From Nesterenkonia halophila (GTDB lineage Bacteria > Actinomycetota > Actinomycetes > Actinomycetales > Micrococcaceae): a stretch of 64,000 nucleotides of DNA. Positions 7,556-15,498 of the stretch are shown here, one piece after another; position 1 is the stretch's first letter, and each line of letters starts with the position of its first letter. Position numbers and translations under genes: made by a program. The DNA is taken from assembly GCF_009467795.1 (NCBI RefSeq), contig NZ_WIAX01000008.1:62001-126000 (forward strand). Reading direction: 5' to 3'. The notes under the pieces were generated by a model that worked only from the letters and a program-made list of their open reading frames with translations, searched no databases and was not told where the DNA came from.

Positions 7556-8509
7556 ATGAATCATGCCTCGCCTCGCAGCACCCGTCTCCGCGGCAGGTCG
7601 GCGAGCGTCACCTCGCTGGCGGCCGTCGCGCTGCTGGGCCTGACCGCCTGCTCCTCCTCGGATCCGCTGGCCGAGGGCGACGGCGGCGACGGCGGGGGAG
7701 CGGGCGACGGCTCGGCGATCGTCGTCGGCTCGCAGCAGTACTACTCGAACACGATCATCGCCGAGCTCTTCGCCCAGCGGCTCGAAGCCGAGGGCCACGA
7801 GGTGGAGCGGGAGTTCGAGATCGGACAGCGCGAGGTCTACATGCCCGAGGTCGAGTCCGGCGCCATCGACCTCTTCCCGGAGTACGCGGGCAACCTGCTG
7901 CAATACCTGGACTCGGAGGCCGAGGCCGCCACGCGTGAGGAGATCCTCGCCGGTCTGGACGAGGCACTGCCCGAGGGCGTCGAGGCGCTGTCCGCCGCCG
8001 AGGCCACCGATCAGGACGCCTACGTGGTCACCGCCGAGTTCGCCGAGGAGCACGATCTGTCCAGCGTCGGCGACCTCGCCGACCTCGACGGCGGGGTGCG
8101 CATCGCGGCCAACTCCGAGTTCGCCACCCGGCCCTACGGGCCCGAGGGGCTGGAGGAGGTCTACGGGGTCGACGCCGAGGTGGTGCCGGTGGAGGACTCC
8201 GGCGGGCCGCTGACGGTGCGCGCGCTGACCGACGGCGACGCCGACGTCGCCGACATCTACAGCGCCGACCCCACGATCGAGGAGAACGACCTGGTCGTGC
8301 TCGACGATCCCGAGGAGCTGGTCCCGCCGCAGCCGGTGGTCCCGCTGGCCTCCGAGGCCGTCGGCGAGCAGGCGCGCGCGGCCGTCGAGGACGTCACCGC
8401 CGAGCTCACCAGCGAGGAGCTGCTGGCGCTCAACGGGCGCAGCATCGACGAGCAGGCCGCGGCAGAGGACATCGCCGCCGACTGGCTCGCCGAGAAGGAC
8501 CTCGACTGA
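7556..8509 (+). CDS. Osmoprotectant ABC transporter substrate-binding lipoprotein
   Basis: A 317-residue OpuAC-type binding protein. The signal peptide has Arg residues, a hydrophobic core and the lipobox LTAC, so Cys near residue 28 would be lipidated and the protein anchored outside the membrane. After a Gly/Asp linker the mature domain begins IVVGSQQYYSNTIIAELFAQ, typical of quaternary amine binding proteins (glycine betaine, carnitine, choline, proline betaine). The composition is strongly acidic (many Glu/Asp), as often seen in halotolerant Actinobacteria. The ATG at 7556 has AGGAAGGGG upstream, and lies 22 bases after permease 2. It is the last gene of the operon before the sulfur region. 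Confidence 0.92.
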   Translation: MNHASPRSTRLRGRSASVTSLAAVALLGLTACSSSDPLAEGDGGDGGGAGDGSAIVVGSQQYYSNTIIAELFAQRLEAEGHEVEREFEIGQREVYMPEVESGAIDLFPEYAGNLLQYLDSEAEAATREEILAGLDEALPEGVEALSAAEATDQDAYVVTAEFAEEHDLSSVGDLADLDGGVRIAANSEFATRPYGPEGLEEVYGVDAEVVPVEDSGGPLTVRALTDGDADVADIYSADPTIEENDLVVLDDPEELVPPQPVVPLASEAVGEQARAAVEDVTAELTSEELLALNGRSIDEQAAAEDIAADWLAEKDLD

Positions 8510-8512
8510 ACA

Positions 8513-8546
8513 CATGAACATTCATGACGATATGTGACATGTCGTC
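8513..8546. promoter_or_regulatory. Two overlapping palindromes upstream of the sulfur operon promoter
   Basis: A 14-bp palindrome (8513-8526, six paired bases each side) abuts and shares one base with a 21-bp palindrome centred on 8536 (8526-8546, nine of ten pairs). Both lie just upstream of the TAGCGT -10 box at 8571-8576, where a repressor or activator of sulfur genes would bind. The regulator is not identifiable from the site alone. Confidence 0.6.
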
Positions 8547-8570
8547 TTCTCTTCCTCCGGGGACCTGCAG

Positions 8571-8576
8571 TAGCGT
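8571..8576 (+). promoter_or_regulatory. -10 box of the sulfur-assimilation operon
   Basis: TAGCGT matches TANNNT and lies 24 bases before the 5' strand of the riboswitch P1 stem, so the transcript would start near 8583 and carry the whole aptamer. Confidence 0.5.
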
Positions 8577-8596
8577 GGGGCCCTGAACAACAGAAT

Positions 8597-8707
8597 GACC
8601 CATCCAGAGCGGCTGAGAGATCTGGCTCGACGATGCCGCAGCAACCCGGATGACGTCCCTGCCGAGCAGGGCTTCGTGCCGGGTGCTAACGCCAGGACCG
8701 ATGGAGG
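8597..8707 (+). promoter_or_regulatory. SAM-I-type riboswitch with the ribosome-binding site in its P1 stem
   Basis: The region carries the core pattern of the SAM-I (S-box) aptamer: an AGAG bulge after the 5' P1 strand, GAGAGATCTGGCTCGACGAT in the P2 kink-turn/pseudoknot region, GCAACC, a P3 hairpin (CCCTGC/GCAGGG) and GGTGCTAACGCC in P4. P1 is formed by CCATC (8600-8604) and GATGG (8700-8704). The last two bases of that strand, with AGG after them, are the GGAGG Shine-Dalgarno (8703-8707) of sirA. SAM binding, which stabilises P1, should therefore hide the ribosome-binding site; no separate terminator is seen. The aptamer class is from motif recognition, SAM-I versus SAM-I/IV not resolved. 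Confidence 0.85.
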
Positions 8708-8712
8708 ATCCA

Positions 8713-10440
8713 TTGAGCACTGACGTGCCCGCGAAACCCGCAGCGCCCCGCCCGACCAAGCGCCCCAACGGGCAGTGGAAGGTCGACGGCACCGACCCGC
8801 TGAACCACAACGAGGAGTTCAAGCAGGAGGACAACGGCCTCAACGTGCGTCGCCGCATCGAGGAGGTCTACTCCAAGCAGGGCTTCTCCTCGATCTCGAA
8901 CGACGACCTGCGCGGCCGCTTCCGCTGGTGGGGGCTGTACACCCAGCGGCGTCCCGGCGTGGAGGCCGGCGCGCACAACTCGCTGCCGCCCGAGGAGGTC
9001 GACGACGAGTACTTCATGCTGCGCGTGCGCATCGACGGCGGCGGGCTGAGCACCGAGCAGCTGCGCGTCGTCGGCGAGGTCTCCCGGGACTTCGCCCGCG
9101 ACACCGCCGACGTCACCGATCGACAGAACGTGCAGCTGCACTGGGTCGCCGTCGAGGACGTCCCGGAGATCTGGCGCCGGCTGGAGGCGGTCGGCCTGCA
9201 CACCACCGAGGCCTGCGGCGACACCCCGCGGGTGATCCTCGGCTCGCCGGTGGCCGGGATCTCGGCCGACGAGGTCATCGACCCCACTCCGGTCATCCGC
9301 GAGATCTCCGACCGCTACATCGGGGATCCGGAGCTGGCGAACCTGCCGCGCAAGTACAAGACCGCGATCACCGGCCACCCCAGCCAGGACGTGGTCCACG
9401 AGATCAACGACTGCTCGCTGGTCGGCATCGACCACCCCGAGCACGGCCCCGGCTACGACCTGTGGGTCGGCGGCGGGCTGTCCACCAGCGCCCGGCTGGC
9501 CGAGCGGCTCGGCGCCTTCGTGACCGAGGAGCAGGCCGCCGAGGTCTGGCACGGGGTCACGCGGATCTTCCGCGACTACGGCTACCGCCGGCTGCGCAAC
9601 AAGGCCCGGCTGAAGTATCTGATGGCCGACTGGGGTCCGGAGGAGTTCCGGCGCGTGCTCGAGGAGGAGTACCTCGGCTACGCGCTGTCCGACGGCCCGG
9701 CTCCGCCGACGCCGACCGTCCCCGGCGACCACATCGGCGTGCATCGGCAGAAGGACGGGCTGAACTACATCGGCGCCGCGCCGACCGTCGGCCGGGTCTC
9801 CGGCACGCTGCTGGTGCAGCTGGCCGATCTGCTCGAGGCCCACGGCTCGGCCCGGCTGCGCACCACGCCCTTCCAGCACCTGGTGATCCTCGACGTCGCC
9901 GACGAGCACGTCGCGGCGGTGCAGGCCGGACTCCGCGAACTGGGCCTGGACCCGGCGCCGTCGGTGTTCCGCCGCTCGACCATCGCCTGCACCGGCATCG
10001 AGTTCTGCAAGCTGGCCATCGTCGAGACCAAGGCCAACGCGGCCACCGCCGTCGGCGAGCTCGAGGAGCGGCTGGCCGACGTCGCCGAACAGATGCCGCA
10101 GCGACTGACGCTGCACATCAACGGCTGCCCGAACTCCTGCGCCCGCATCCAGACCGCCGACATCGGCCTGAAGGGCCAGCTGCTGCCCGACGGCGACGGC
10201 GGCAAGTCGCCGGGTTATCAGGTCCATCTGGGCGGCGGGCTGACCTCCGAACAGCGTGACGACCCGGGACTGGGCCGGACGGTGCGCGGACTGAAGGTCA
10301 CCACGGAGGAGCTCGTCGACTATGTCGAGACGCTGGTCCGCCGCTTCCTGGCGGAGCGGAGCGCCGACGAGACCTTCGGCGAGTGGGCTCACCGCGCCGA
10401 CGAGGAGCGGCTGCAGAAGGAGGAGGTGACCGCCGCATGA
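8713..10440 (+). CDS. sirA: Ferredoxin-dependent sulfite reductase (siroheme/4Fe-4S)
   Basis: A 575-residue assimilatory sulfite reductase reducing sulfite to sulfide with six electrons from ferredoxin. The cluster/siroheme cysteines are CTGIEFC (426, 432) and CPNSC (472, 476). Tyr76 in GLYTQR and Cys168 in TEACGDTPR are 92 residues apart, exactly the spacing of the covalent Tyr-Cys pair described in mycobacterial SirA (formerly NirA), which favours sulfite over nitrite as substrate. The TTG at 8713 was chosen because GGAGG at 8703-8707 is five bases before it; an in-frame ATG at 8701 would place the SD inside the gene. First gene of a four-gene overlapping operon under a SAM riboswitch. Confidence 0.92.
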   Translation: MSTDVPAKPAAPRPTKRPNGQWKVDGTDPLNHNEEFKQEDNGLNVRRRIEEVYSKQGFSSISNDDLRGRFRWWGLYTQRRPGVEAGAHNSLPPEEVDDEYFMLRVRIDGGGLSTEQLRVVGEVSRDFARDTADVTDRQNVQLHWVAVEDVPEIWRRLEAVGLHTTEACGDTPRVILGSPVAGISADEVIDPTPVIREISDRYIGDPELANLPRKYKTAITGHPSQDVVHEINDCSLVGIDHPEHGPGYDLWVGGGLSTSARLAERLGAFVTEEQAAEVWHGVTRIFRDYGYRRLRNKARLKYLMADWGPEEFRRVLEEEYLGYALSDGPAPPTPTVPGDHIGVHRQKDGLNYIGAAPTVGRVSGTLLVQLADLLEAHGSARLRTTPFQHLVILDVADEHVAAVQAGLRELGLDPAPSVFRRSTIACTGIEFCKLAIVETKANAATAVGELEERLADVAEQMPQRLTLHINGCPNSCARIQTADIGLKGQLLPDGDGGKSPGYQVHLGGGLTSEQRDDPGLGRTVRGLKVTTEELVDYVETLVRRFLAERSADETFGEWAHRADEERLQKEEVTAA

Positions 10441-11195
10441 GCGCCGCGACCGACCGCGCCTGCGCCGTCGCCGAGGCGCCCGTCGGCGTCGACCGACTCC
10501 GTGCGCTGGCCGCCGAGGGGGCCGAGACCCTGGGCTGGGAGGCCTCCGCCGAGGAGGTCATCGCCTGGGTGGGCGAGCACTTCTCCGTCGAGGACCTGGC
10601 GGTGGCCTGCTCCATGGCCGACGCCGTCGTGCCCTCTCTGGTGGCCGACCAGTTCCCCGGCGTCGACGTGCTCTTCCTGGAGACCGGATACCACTTCACC
10701 GAGACGCTGGCGACCCGCGACGAGGTCGCGCGCCAGCTCGACGTGACCGTCGTCGACGTCACCCCGAAGCTCAGCGTCGCCGAGCAGGACGCCGAGCACG
10801 GCAAGGACCTCTTCGCCAGCGATCCGGCGGCCTGCTGTCGGATGCGCAAGGTCGAGCCGCTGAACGATGCGCTGGCCGGGTACCGCGTCTGGTTCTCCGG
10901 CGTGCGCCGCGAGGAGGCCCCGACGCGGCTGAACACCCCGCTGGTGACCTTCGACGAGGCCCACGGGCTGATCAAGGTCAACCCGCTGGCCACCTGGCGC
11001 CACGAGGACCTGGTGGACCACTCGGCCCGGCGGCGGCTGCCGGTGAACCTGCTGCGCGACAACGGCTACCCGTCGATCGGCTGCAAGCCCTGCACCCGAC
11101 CGGTCGCGCCGGGAGAGGACCCCCGGTCCGGCCGCTGGTCGGGCAGCGGCAAGATCGAGTGCGGCATCCACACCGCCGCCGCGACGGAGAGCTGA
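10437..11195 (+). CDS. cysH: Adenylyl-sulfate (APS) reductase
   Basis: A 252-residue member of the PAPS/APS reductase family, making sulfite from activated sulfate. Two cysteine pairs, CC at 133-134 and CKPC at 216-219, bind a 4Fe-4S cluster and mark the APS-using group rather than the PAPS-using one; the catalytic Cys242 sits in the C-terminal ECGIH. The reductant is normally thioredoxin. The ATG overlaps the sirA stop (ATGA) and its own stop overlaps the next ATG, so expression is coupled. Sulfate activation genes (cysD/cysN) are not in the window. Confidence 0.95.
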   Translation: MSAATDRACAVAEAPVGVDRLRALAAEGAETLGWEASAEEVIAWVGEHFSVEDLAVACSMADAVVPSLVADQFPGVDVLFLETGYHFTETLATRDEVARQLDVTVVDVTPKLSVAEQDAEHGKDLFASDPAACCRMRKVEPLNDALAGYRVWFSGVRREEAPTRLNTPLVTFDEAHGLIKVNPLATWRHEDLVDHSARRRLPVNLLRDNGYPSIGCKPCTRPVAPGEDPRSGRWSGSGKIECGIHTAAATES

Positions 11196-11974
11196 TGAGC
11201 ACCGGACACGTCGCCCTGATCGGCGGCGGGCCGGCCCCGAGCGAGCTGATCACCGTGCGCGGCCGTGAGCTGCTGACCGCCGCCGACGTCGTCGTCGCCG
11301 ACCGGCTGGGTCCGCGGGGCCTGCTGGACGAGCTCGGCGCGGACGTCGAGGTCGTCGAGGTGGGCAAGGAGCCCGGCCGGCAGTCGGCCACGCAGGACGA
11401 GATCAACGAGCTGCTCGTCGACCGCGCGCGGGCCGGCCGCCGGGTGGTGCGGCTGAAGGGCGGCGATCCCTATGTGCTGGGCCGCGGCGGCGAGGAGCGC
11501 GAGCACTGCCGCGCCCACGGCGTCGACGTCGAGGTGGTCCCCGGCATCACCTCGGCCTCCGCGGTGCCGGCGGCCGCCGGGATCCCGCTGACCCATCGCG
11601 GGCTGGCCCGCGGCTTCACCGTGATCACCGGCCACGAGGATCTGGACGTGGTGCCGCGCTCGGCGCAGCACACGCTGGTGATCCTCATGGGAGTCTCCAC
11701 GCTGCCGCGGGTGAGCCGCCAGCTGATGGCCGACGGCCACGACCCCGAGACGCCGGTGGGCGTGGTGGAGTCCGGCGGGACCGAGGCGCAGCGCGTGACG
11801 CTGGGCCGGCTGCACAGCATCGCCGAGACCGCCGCTCAGCGGCAGGTGGCCAACCCCGCAGTGATCGTCGTCGGGCAGGTGGTCACCCTCGCCGACGACT
11901 GGACCGACGAGATGACCGGCGTGACGACGCCCCCGCGACCCGCTTCAGACACGAAGGACGGACACAGACCATGA
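11195..11974 (+). CDS. cobA: Uroporphyrinogen-III C-methyltransferase
   Basis: A 259-residue SUMT that doubly methylates uroporphyrinogen III to precorrin-2, the first step towards siroheme, the cofactor of the sulfite reductase in this operon. Tetrapyrrole methylase motifs are clear: VALIGGGPAPSELITVRG at the N-terminus (SAM loop), VVRLKGGDPYVLGRGGEE near residue 85, VPGITSASAVPAAAGIPLTHR near 120 and the ESGGTEAQR region. It lacks the CysG dehydrogenase/ferrochelatase domain, so oxidation and iron insertion must be done by a product encoded elsewhere. It overlaps both neighbours by four bases. Confidence 0.93.
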   Translation: MSTGHVALIGGGPAPSELITVRGRELLTAADVVVADRLGPRGLLDELGADVEVVEVGKEPGRQSATQDEINELLVDRARAGRRVVRLKGGDPYVLGRGGEEREHCRAHGVDVEVVPGITSASAVPAAAGIPLTHRGLARGFTVITGHEDLDVVPRSAQHTLVILMGVSTLPRVSRQLMADGHDPETPVGVVESGGTEAQRVTLGRLHSIAETAAQRQVANPAVIVVGQVVTLADDWTDEMTGVTTPPRPASDTKDGHRP

Positions 11975-13437
11975 CTGCTGACAACCTGACCGCCGCGTCC
12001 GAGTTCATCCCCGACGCGGCCCGCCGCATCGCCGTGATCGGCTCCGGACCCGCAGGGGTCTACGCCGCTGACAACCTGGCCCGCTCCGAGGGCGGCGACG
12101 CGCTGGCGATCGACCTCTTCGACCGCTACCCGACGCCCTTCGGGCTGATCCGCTACGGCGTCGCGCCGGACCATCCGCGCATCAAGGGCATCGTCAAGGC
12201 CCTGCACAAGGTGATGGAGCGCGACGGCATCCGCTTCATCGGCAATGTCGACTACGGCACTGACATCACGCTCGAGGAGCTGCAGCGCCATTACGACGCC
12301 GTAGTCTTCGCCACCGGTGCGATCGACGACGCCGCGCTGAACATCGAGGGGATCGATCTGAAGGGCTCCTTCGGGGCGGCCGACTTCGTCTCCTGGTACG
12401 ACGGCCACCCCGACTACCCGCGCGAGTGGCCGCTGGACGCCACGGAGGTCGCGGTCATCGGCAACGGCAACGTCGCCCTCGACGTCGCCCGGGTGCTCTC
12501 CAAGCATGCCGACGACCTGCTGACCACTGAGATCCCGCAGAACGTCTACGAGGGGCTGAAGGCCTCGCCGGTGACCGACGTGCACGTCTTCGGCCGCCGC
12601 GGTCCCGCTCAGGTGAAGTTCACCCCGCTGGAGCTGCGCGAGCTGGCGCACTCGAAGGACGTCGACATCGTGCTGCACCCGGAGGACTTCGAGTTCGACG
12701 CGGGCTCCGACGAGGCGATCAAGTCGAACAACCAGGTCAAGACCATGGTCAACACGCTGACCAACTGGCTGGTCGAGCAGGACGAGCGCGAGGAGGACCC
12801 GGACCACCAGCCGGCCTCGCGGCGGCTGCACCTGCACTTCCTGCAGTCGCCGACCGAGATCCTCGCCGGCGAGGGAGAGGAGACCGGGAAGGTCGCCGGC
12901 ATCCGCATGGAGCGTCAGGAGCTGGACGGCACCGGCAACGTGCGCGGCACCGGCGAGTTCCTCGACTACCCCGTGCAGGCGGTCTACCGCGCCGTGGGCT
13001 ACTTCGGCTCGCCGCTGGCCGACGTGCCCTTCGATGCCGACCGCGGCGTGATCCCGAACGAGGCCGGCCGGGTGCTGGACGCCGACGGCGCCGCCGTGCC
13101 GGGGGTCTACTCCACCGGCTGGATCAAGCGCGGCCCGGTCGGGCTCATCGGCCACACCAAGGGCGACGCGATGGAGACCGTCGCCTGCCTGCTCGAGGAT
13201 CTGCCGCAGCTGCCCGGTCGCGGGGCGGCAGCCGGGGACGTCGACGTCGTCGAGGTGCTGGAGTCCCGCGGCGTGCAGACGACGTCCTGGGCCGGCTGGC
13301 TGCAGCTGGACGGCCATGAGCGCGGGCTCGGCGAGGAGGCCACTGCGGACGGTCCCGTCGAGCGCGAACGGGTGAAGATCGTCCCCCGCGAGGACATGGT
13401 CGAGGTCTCCCGGCAGAGCGCCCGCGTCACGGCCTGA
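11971..13437 (+). CDS. fprA: Ferredoxin/flavodoxin--NADP+ reductase, adrenodoxin-reductase type
   Basis: A 488-residue FAD/NADPH enzyme of the FprA/adrenodoxin reductase family. The FAD-binding Rossmann motif is GSGPAGVYAADNL near residues 24-36; the NADPH site is GNGNVALDVARVL near 165; the closing TGWIKRGPVGLIGH motif near 390 is diagnostic. DRYPTPFGLIRYGVAPDH is also typical. As the last gene of the sulfur operon, ATG overlapping the cobA stop, its likely job is to pass electrons from NADPH to the ferredoxin that feeds SirA. No ferredoxin gene is in the operon. Confidence 0.93.
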   Translation: MTADNLTAASEFIPDAARRIAVIGSGPAGVYAADNLARSEGGDALAIDLFDRYPTPFGLIRYGVAPDHPRIKGIVKALHKVMERDGIRFIGNVDYGTDITLEELQRHYDAVVFATGAIDDAALNIEGIDLKGSFGAADFVSWYDGHPDYPREWPLDATEVAVIGNGNVALDVARVLSKHADDLLTTEIPQNVYEGLKASPVTDVHVFGRRGPAQVKFTPLELRELAHSKDVDIVLHPEDFEFDAGSDEAIKSNNQVKTMVNTLTNWLVEQDEREEDPDHQPASRRLHLHFLQSPTEILAGEGEETGKVAGIRMERQELDGTGNVRGTGEFLDYPVQAVYRAVGYFGSPLADVPFDADRGVIPNEAGRVLDADGAAVPGVYSTGWIKRGPVGLIGHTKGDAMETVACLLEDLPQLPGRGAAAGDVDVVEVLESRGVQTTSWAGWLQLDGHERGLGEEATADGPVERERVKIVPREDMVEVSRQSARVTA

Positions 13438-13459
13438 GCGGCGCGGCGGGCGTGATCGG

Positions 13460-13486
13460 GCCGGTCCCGGTCCGGCCGGGGCCGGC
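13460..13486. terminator. Possible bidirectional terminator hairpin
   Basis: A 10-bp stem (13460-13469 with 13477-13486, one G-T pair) and 7-base loop in the 55-base gap between the convergent fprA and the NTF2-like gene. GC-only stem without a T-run, so weak evidence. Confidence 0.4.
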
Positions 13487-13492
13487 GGGGGC

Positions 13493-13867
13493 TCAGGGCG
13501 TCGCCGTCTGCTGGTACAGCACCAGGCGGGGCACGCCGTCGAGGAAGCGGTAGGTGCTGGTCATCTGCGCCCGGAAGGGCTCCTGGCCGGCGCGCGTCGC
13601 CTCGGCCCGGTAGGCCAGCGCGGCGACGTCGCGGCCCAGATCCAGCGCGCGCGGCTCGGCCAGCGCATAGTCGTCCCACGGCGGGGCATCGTCGAGCGAG
13701 GCGACGACGGCGTCGCGATCGAGGATCGAGCCGTCGACCAGGATCATCAGCCCGTCCGGGGTCATCAGGGTTCCGTAGTGGGCGCCGCCGCGCTGCGCGC
13801 AGAGAGCGCGCCATCCGGCATGCTCGACCTCCAGCAGCGTGGTCAGCAGTTCGTCGGCGCGCGTCAT
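13493..13867 (-). CDS. NTF2-like (DUF4440/SnoaL-type) small protein
   Basis: A 124-residue protein with the cone fold pattern of DUF4440: an N-terminal helix MTRADELLTTLLEVEHAGWRAL, then DGLMILVDGSILDRDAVVASLDD, and alternating strands ending FRAQMTSTYRFLDGVPRLVLYQQT. Such proteins act as small enzymes or ligand-binding domains; this one has no visible catalytic set and its role is unknown. The ATG at 13867 follows a TACGTT -10 box (13880-13875) by 7 bases, indicating a leaderless mRNA. It lies 13 bases downstream of the hemA stop, on the same strand. Confidence 0.75.
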   Translation of the reverse strand: MTRADELLTTLLEVEHAGWRALCAQRGGAHYGTLMTPDGLMILVDGSILDRDAVVASLDDAPPWDDYALAEPRALDLGRDVAALAYRAEATRAGQEPFRAQMTSTYRFLDGVPRLVLYQQTATP

Positions 13868-13874
13868 GCCGACG

Positions 13875-13880
13875 AACGTA
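13875..13880 (-). promoter_or_regulatory. -10 box of a leaderless promoter for the NTF2-like gene
   Basis: Read on the minus strand, TACGTT ends 7 bases before the ATG at 13867. The box lies in the 13-base gap and just touches the hemA stop region at 13881. Confidence 0.5.
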
Positions 13881-15341
13881 TCAGGAGGCCTGCGCCTCGG
13901 TCAGCCGCTGGGCGACCTCGAGCCGCTCGACCTGGAACTCGCCGGGGCTGTGGTGCCGGCAGAAGCCGCCGTCGGGGACCTTCTGCAGGTGGGCCGCCAT
14001 CTGGGCCAGCTCGGCGGCGGAGAACTCCTCGGCGCGGCGGCGCTTGGCCGGCTGGCGCCGCTCGGTCTCCTCGCGCGAACCCACTTCCAGGCCGAAGAGG
14101 TCCTCCAGGGCCTGGACGTAGTCGTCGGAGCGGCCCTCGGCGGCCATCTCGCGGGCCCGGACCGTGGGAGTGTGCAGCAGCTTGCGCACGATCCGCCGGG
14201 CGGCGAACTCGACCTCCTCGGCGGCGGCGGTGCAGCCGTGCTGCCTGCGGACCTTCTCCATCTCGCCGTCGAGCAGCTGCTGGGTGTGCTTGCGCAGCGC
14301 GACGATCGCGTCGTCGGCGGTGCGGCGGCGCCGCTCCTCGAGATACTCCCGGACGGAGGCCTGCACGACCTCGCGCGCCTGCTCCACCGAGTTTTCGGTC
14401 TCCTGCGGCGCGGCCATCTTCACCGACTCCAGGGTGATCAGCTCGACGTCGTCCAGCTCGGCGACCTCCGGGGTGAAGTCATGGGAGAGCGCGAGGTCGA
14501 TGACCGTCAGCGGACGGTCGCGGCCGTCGTCGCCGACGCCGGCCAGCCGCCGGATCTCGTCGGCGGTGATCTGCCGGTTGCCGCCCGAGCAGCCGACGAT
14601 CACGTCGGCGCCGGCGAAGGCCGCCGGCAGCTCCTCCATGGCCAGCGCCCGGGCCCCGCCGCCGCGCTCGGCGACGAACTGCCCGGCGCGTCCGGAGCCG
14701 GAGAAGACCGAGATGTCGGAGACGCCGCGCTCCTGCAGCTGGGCCAGCGCGGTGCCGGCGTAGGCGCCGGTGCCGATGAGCACCACGGAGGCCCCGGGGT
14801 AGAAGGCGGCGCCGTCGCCGTGCAGATCGCCGGCGACGTCGAGGGCGACCGAGACGATCGAGCGGCCGCGGCTGCCCAGCGCCGTGCGGGCGCCGACGTC
14901 TTTGGCGGTGCGGGTGGCCGACTCGAAGAGCCGGGTGAGGGTGCCGTTGACGGTGCCGGCCTCCTGGGCCTCGGCCAGCGACTTGCGCACCTGGCCGGCG
15001 ATCTCCCGCTCGCCCACTACGGCGGAGTCCAGTCCGGCGCCGACTTCGAAGAGATGGCCGACGGCGTCGTCCTCGACCAGCGTGCGGAAGGAGGAGGAGA
15101 TGGTGTCGCGGGCGACCCCGGAGGCCTCGGCGACGGCATCGACCAGCTCGTCGCGGCTGGCGGCGAGGTCGTGCTTCGACTCGGAGGGGGCCTCGGCGTA
15201 GATCTCCAGGCGGTTGCAGGTCGCCAGCGTCACGGCAGGAACGTCCACAGAACCGGCCACATCGGCCGCTCCTGAGCTGAGGGTGCCGACAGTCTCGAGA
15301 TCGAGATCGGCATGCGTCGCCACGAGTGAGAAGAGAACCAC
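13881..15341 (-). CDS. hemA: Glutamyl-tRNA reductase
   Basis: A 486-residue enzyme that reduces glutamyl-tRNA(Glu) to glutamate-1-semialdehyde with NADPH, the first committed step of C5 tetrapyrrole synthesis. The catalytic Cys42 is in LATCNRLEIY; the NADPH site GTGAYAGTALAQL is near residue 185; the C-terminal dimerisation helices follow after 300. The last 60 residues (basic, then a helix with a Cys-His-His stretch) are an actinobacterial extension. The GTG at 15341 has a TAGAAT -10 box 9 bases upstream. It diverges from hemE, so the two halves of the heme pathway share a 157-base control region. Confidence 0.95.
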   Translation of the reverse strand: MVLFSLVATHADLDLETVGTLSSGAADVAGSVDVPAVTLATCNRLEIYAEAPSESKHDLAASRDELVDAVAEASGVARDTISSSFRTLVEDDAVGHLFEVGAGLDSAVVGEREIAGQVRKSLAEAQEAGTVNGTLTRLFESATRTAKDVGARTALGSRGRSIVSVALDVAGDLHGDGAAFYPGASVVLIGTGAYAGTALAQLQERGVSDISVFSGSGRAGQFVAERGGGARALAMEELPAAFAGADVIVGCSGGNRQITADEIRRLAGVGDDGRDRPLTVIDLALSHDFTPEVAELDDVELITLESVKMAAPQETENSVEQAREVVQASVREYLEERRRRTADDAIVALRKHTQQLLDGEMEKVRRQHGCTAAAEEVEFAARRIVRKLLHTPTVRAREMAAEGRSDDYVQALEDLFGLEVGSREETERRQPAKRRRAEEFSAAELAQMAAHLQKVPDGGFCRHHSPGEFQVERLEVAQRLTEAQAS

Positions 15342-15350
15342 GACTTCCCG

Positions 15351-15356
15351 ATTCTA
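15351..15356 (-). promoter_or_regulatory. -10 box for hemA
   Basis: On the minus strand the hexamer is TAGAAT, the best -10 match in the hemA-hemE gap, 9 bases before the GTG at 15341. The mRNA would be leaderless or have only one to three extra bases. Confidence 0.55.
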
Positions 15357-15485
15357 CAGCCTGGGCGATCATCTGTGGGGAGAAGGTGACATACGAGACG
15401 CTCGCGCCCGCGTGCTGTGTGTACAGGGGTGGTGGGGAGCAGGGGCGAGGGTGAGGCCCCGGTGCCGCCGAACCCCGGGGCGCAG

Positions 15486-15491
15486 TAGGCT
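15486..15491 (+). promoter_or_regulatory. -10 box of a leaderless promoter for hemE
   Basis: TAGGCT ends exactly 7 bases before the ATG at 15499. No Shine-Dalgarno sequence is present between them. Confidence 0.55.
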
Positions 15492-15498
15492 GGTCGGC

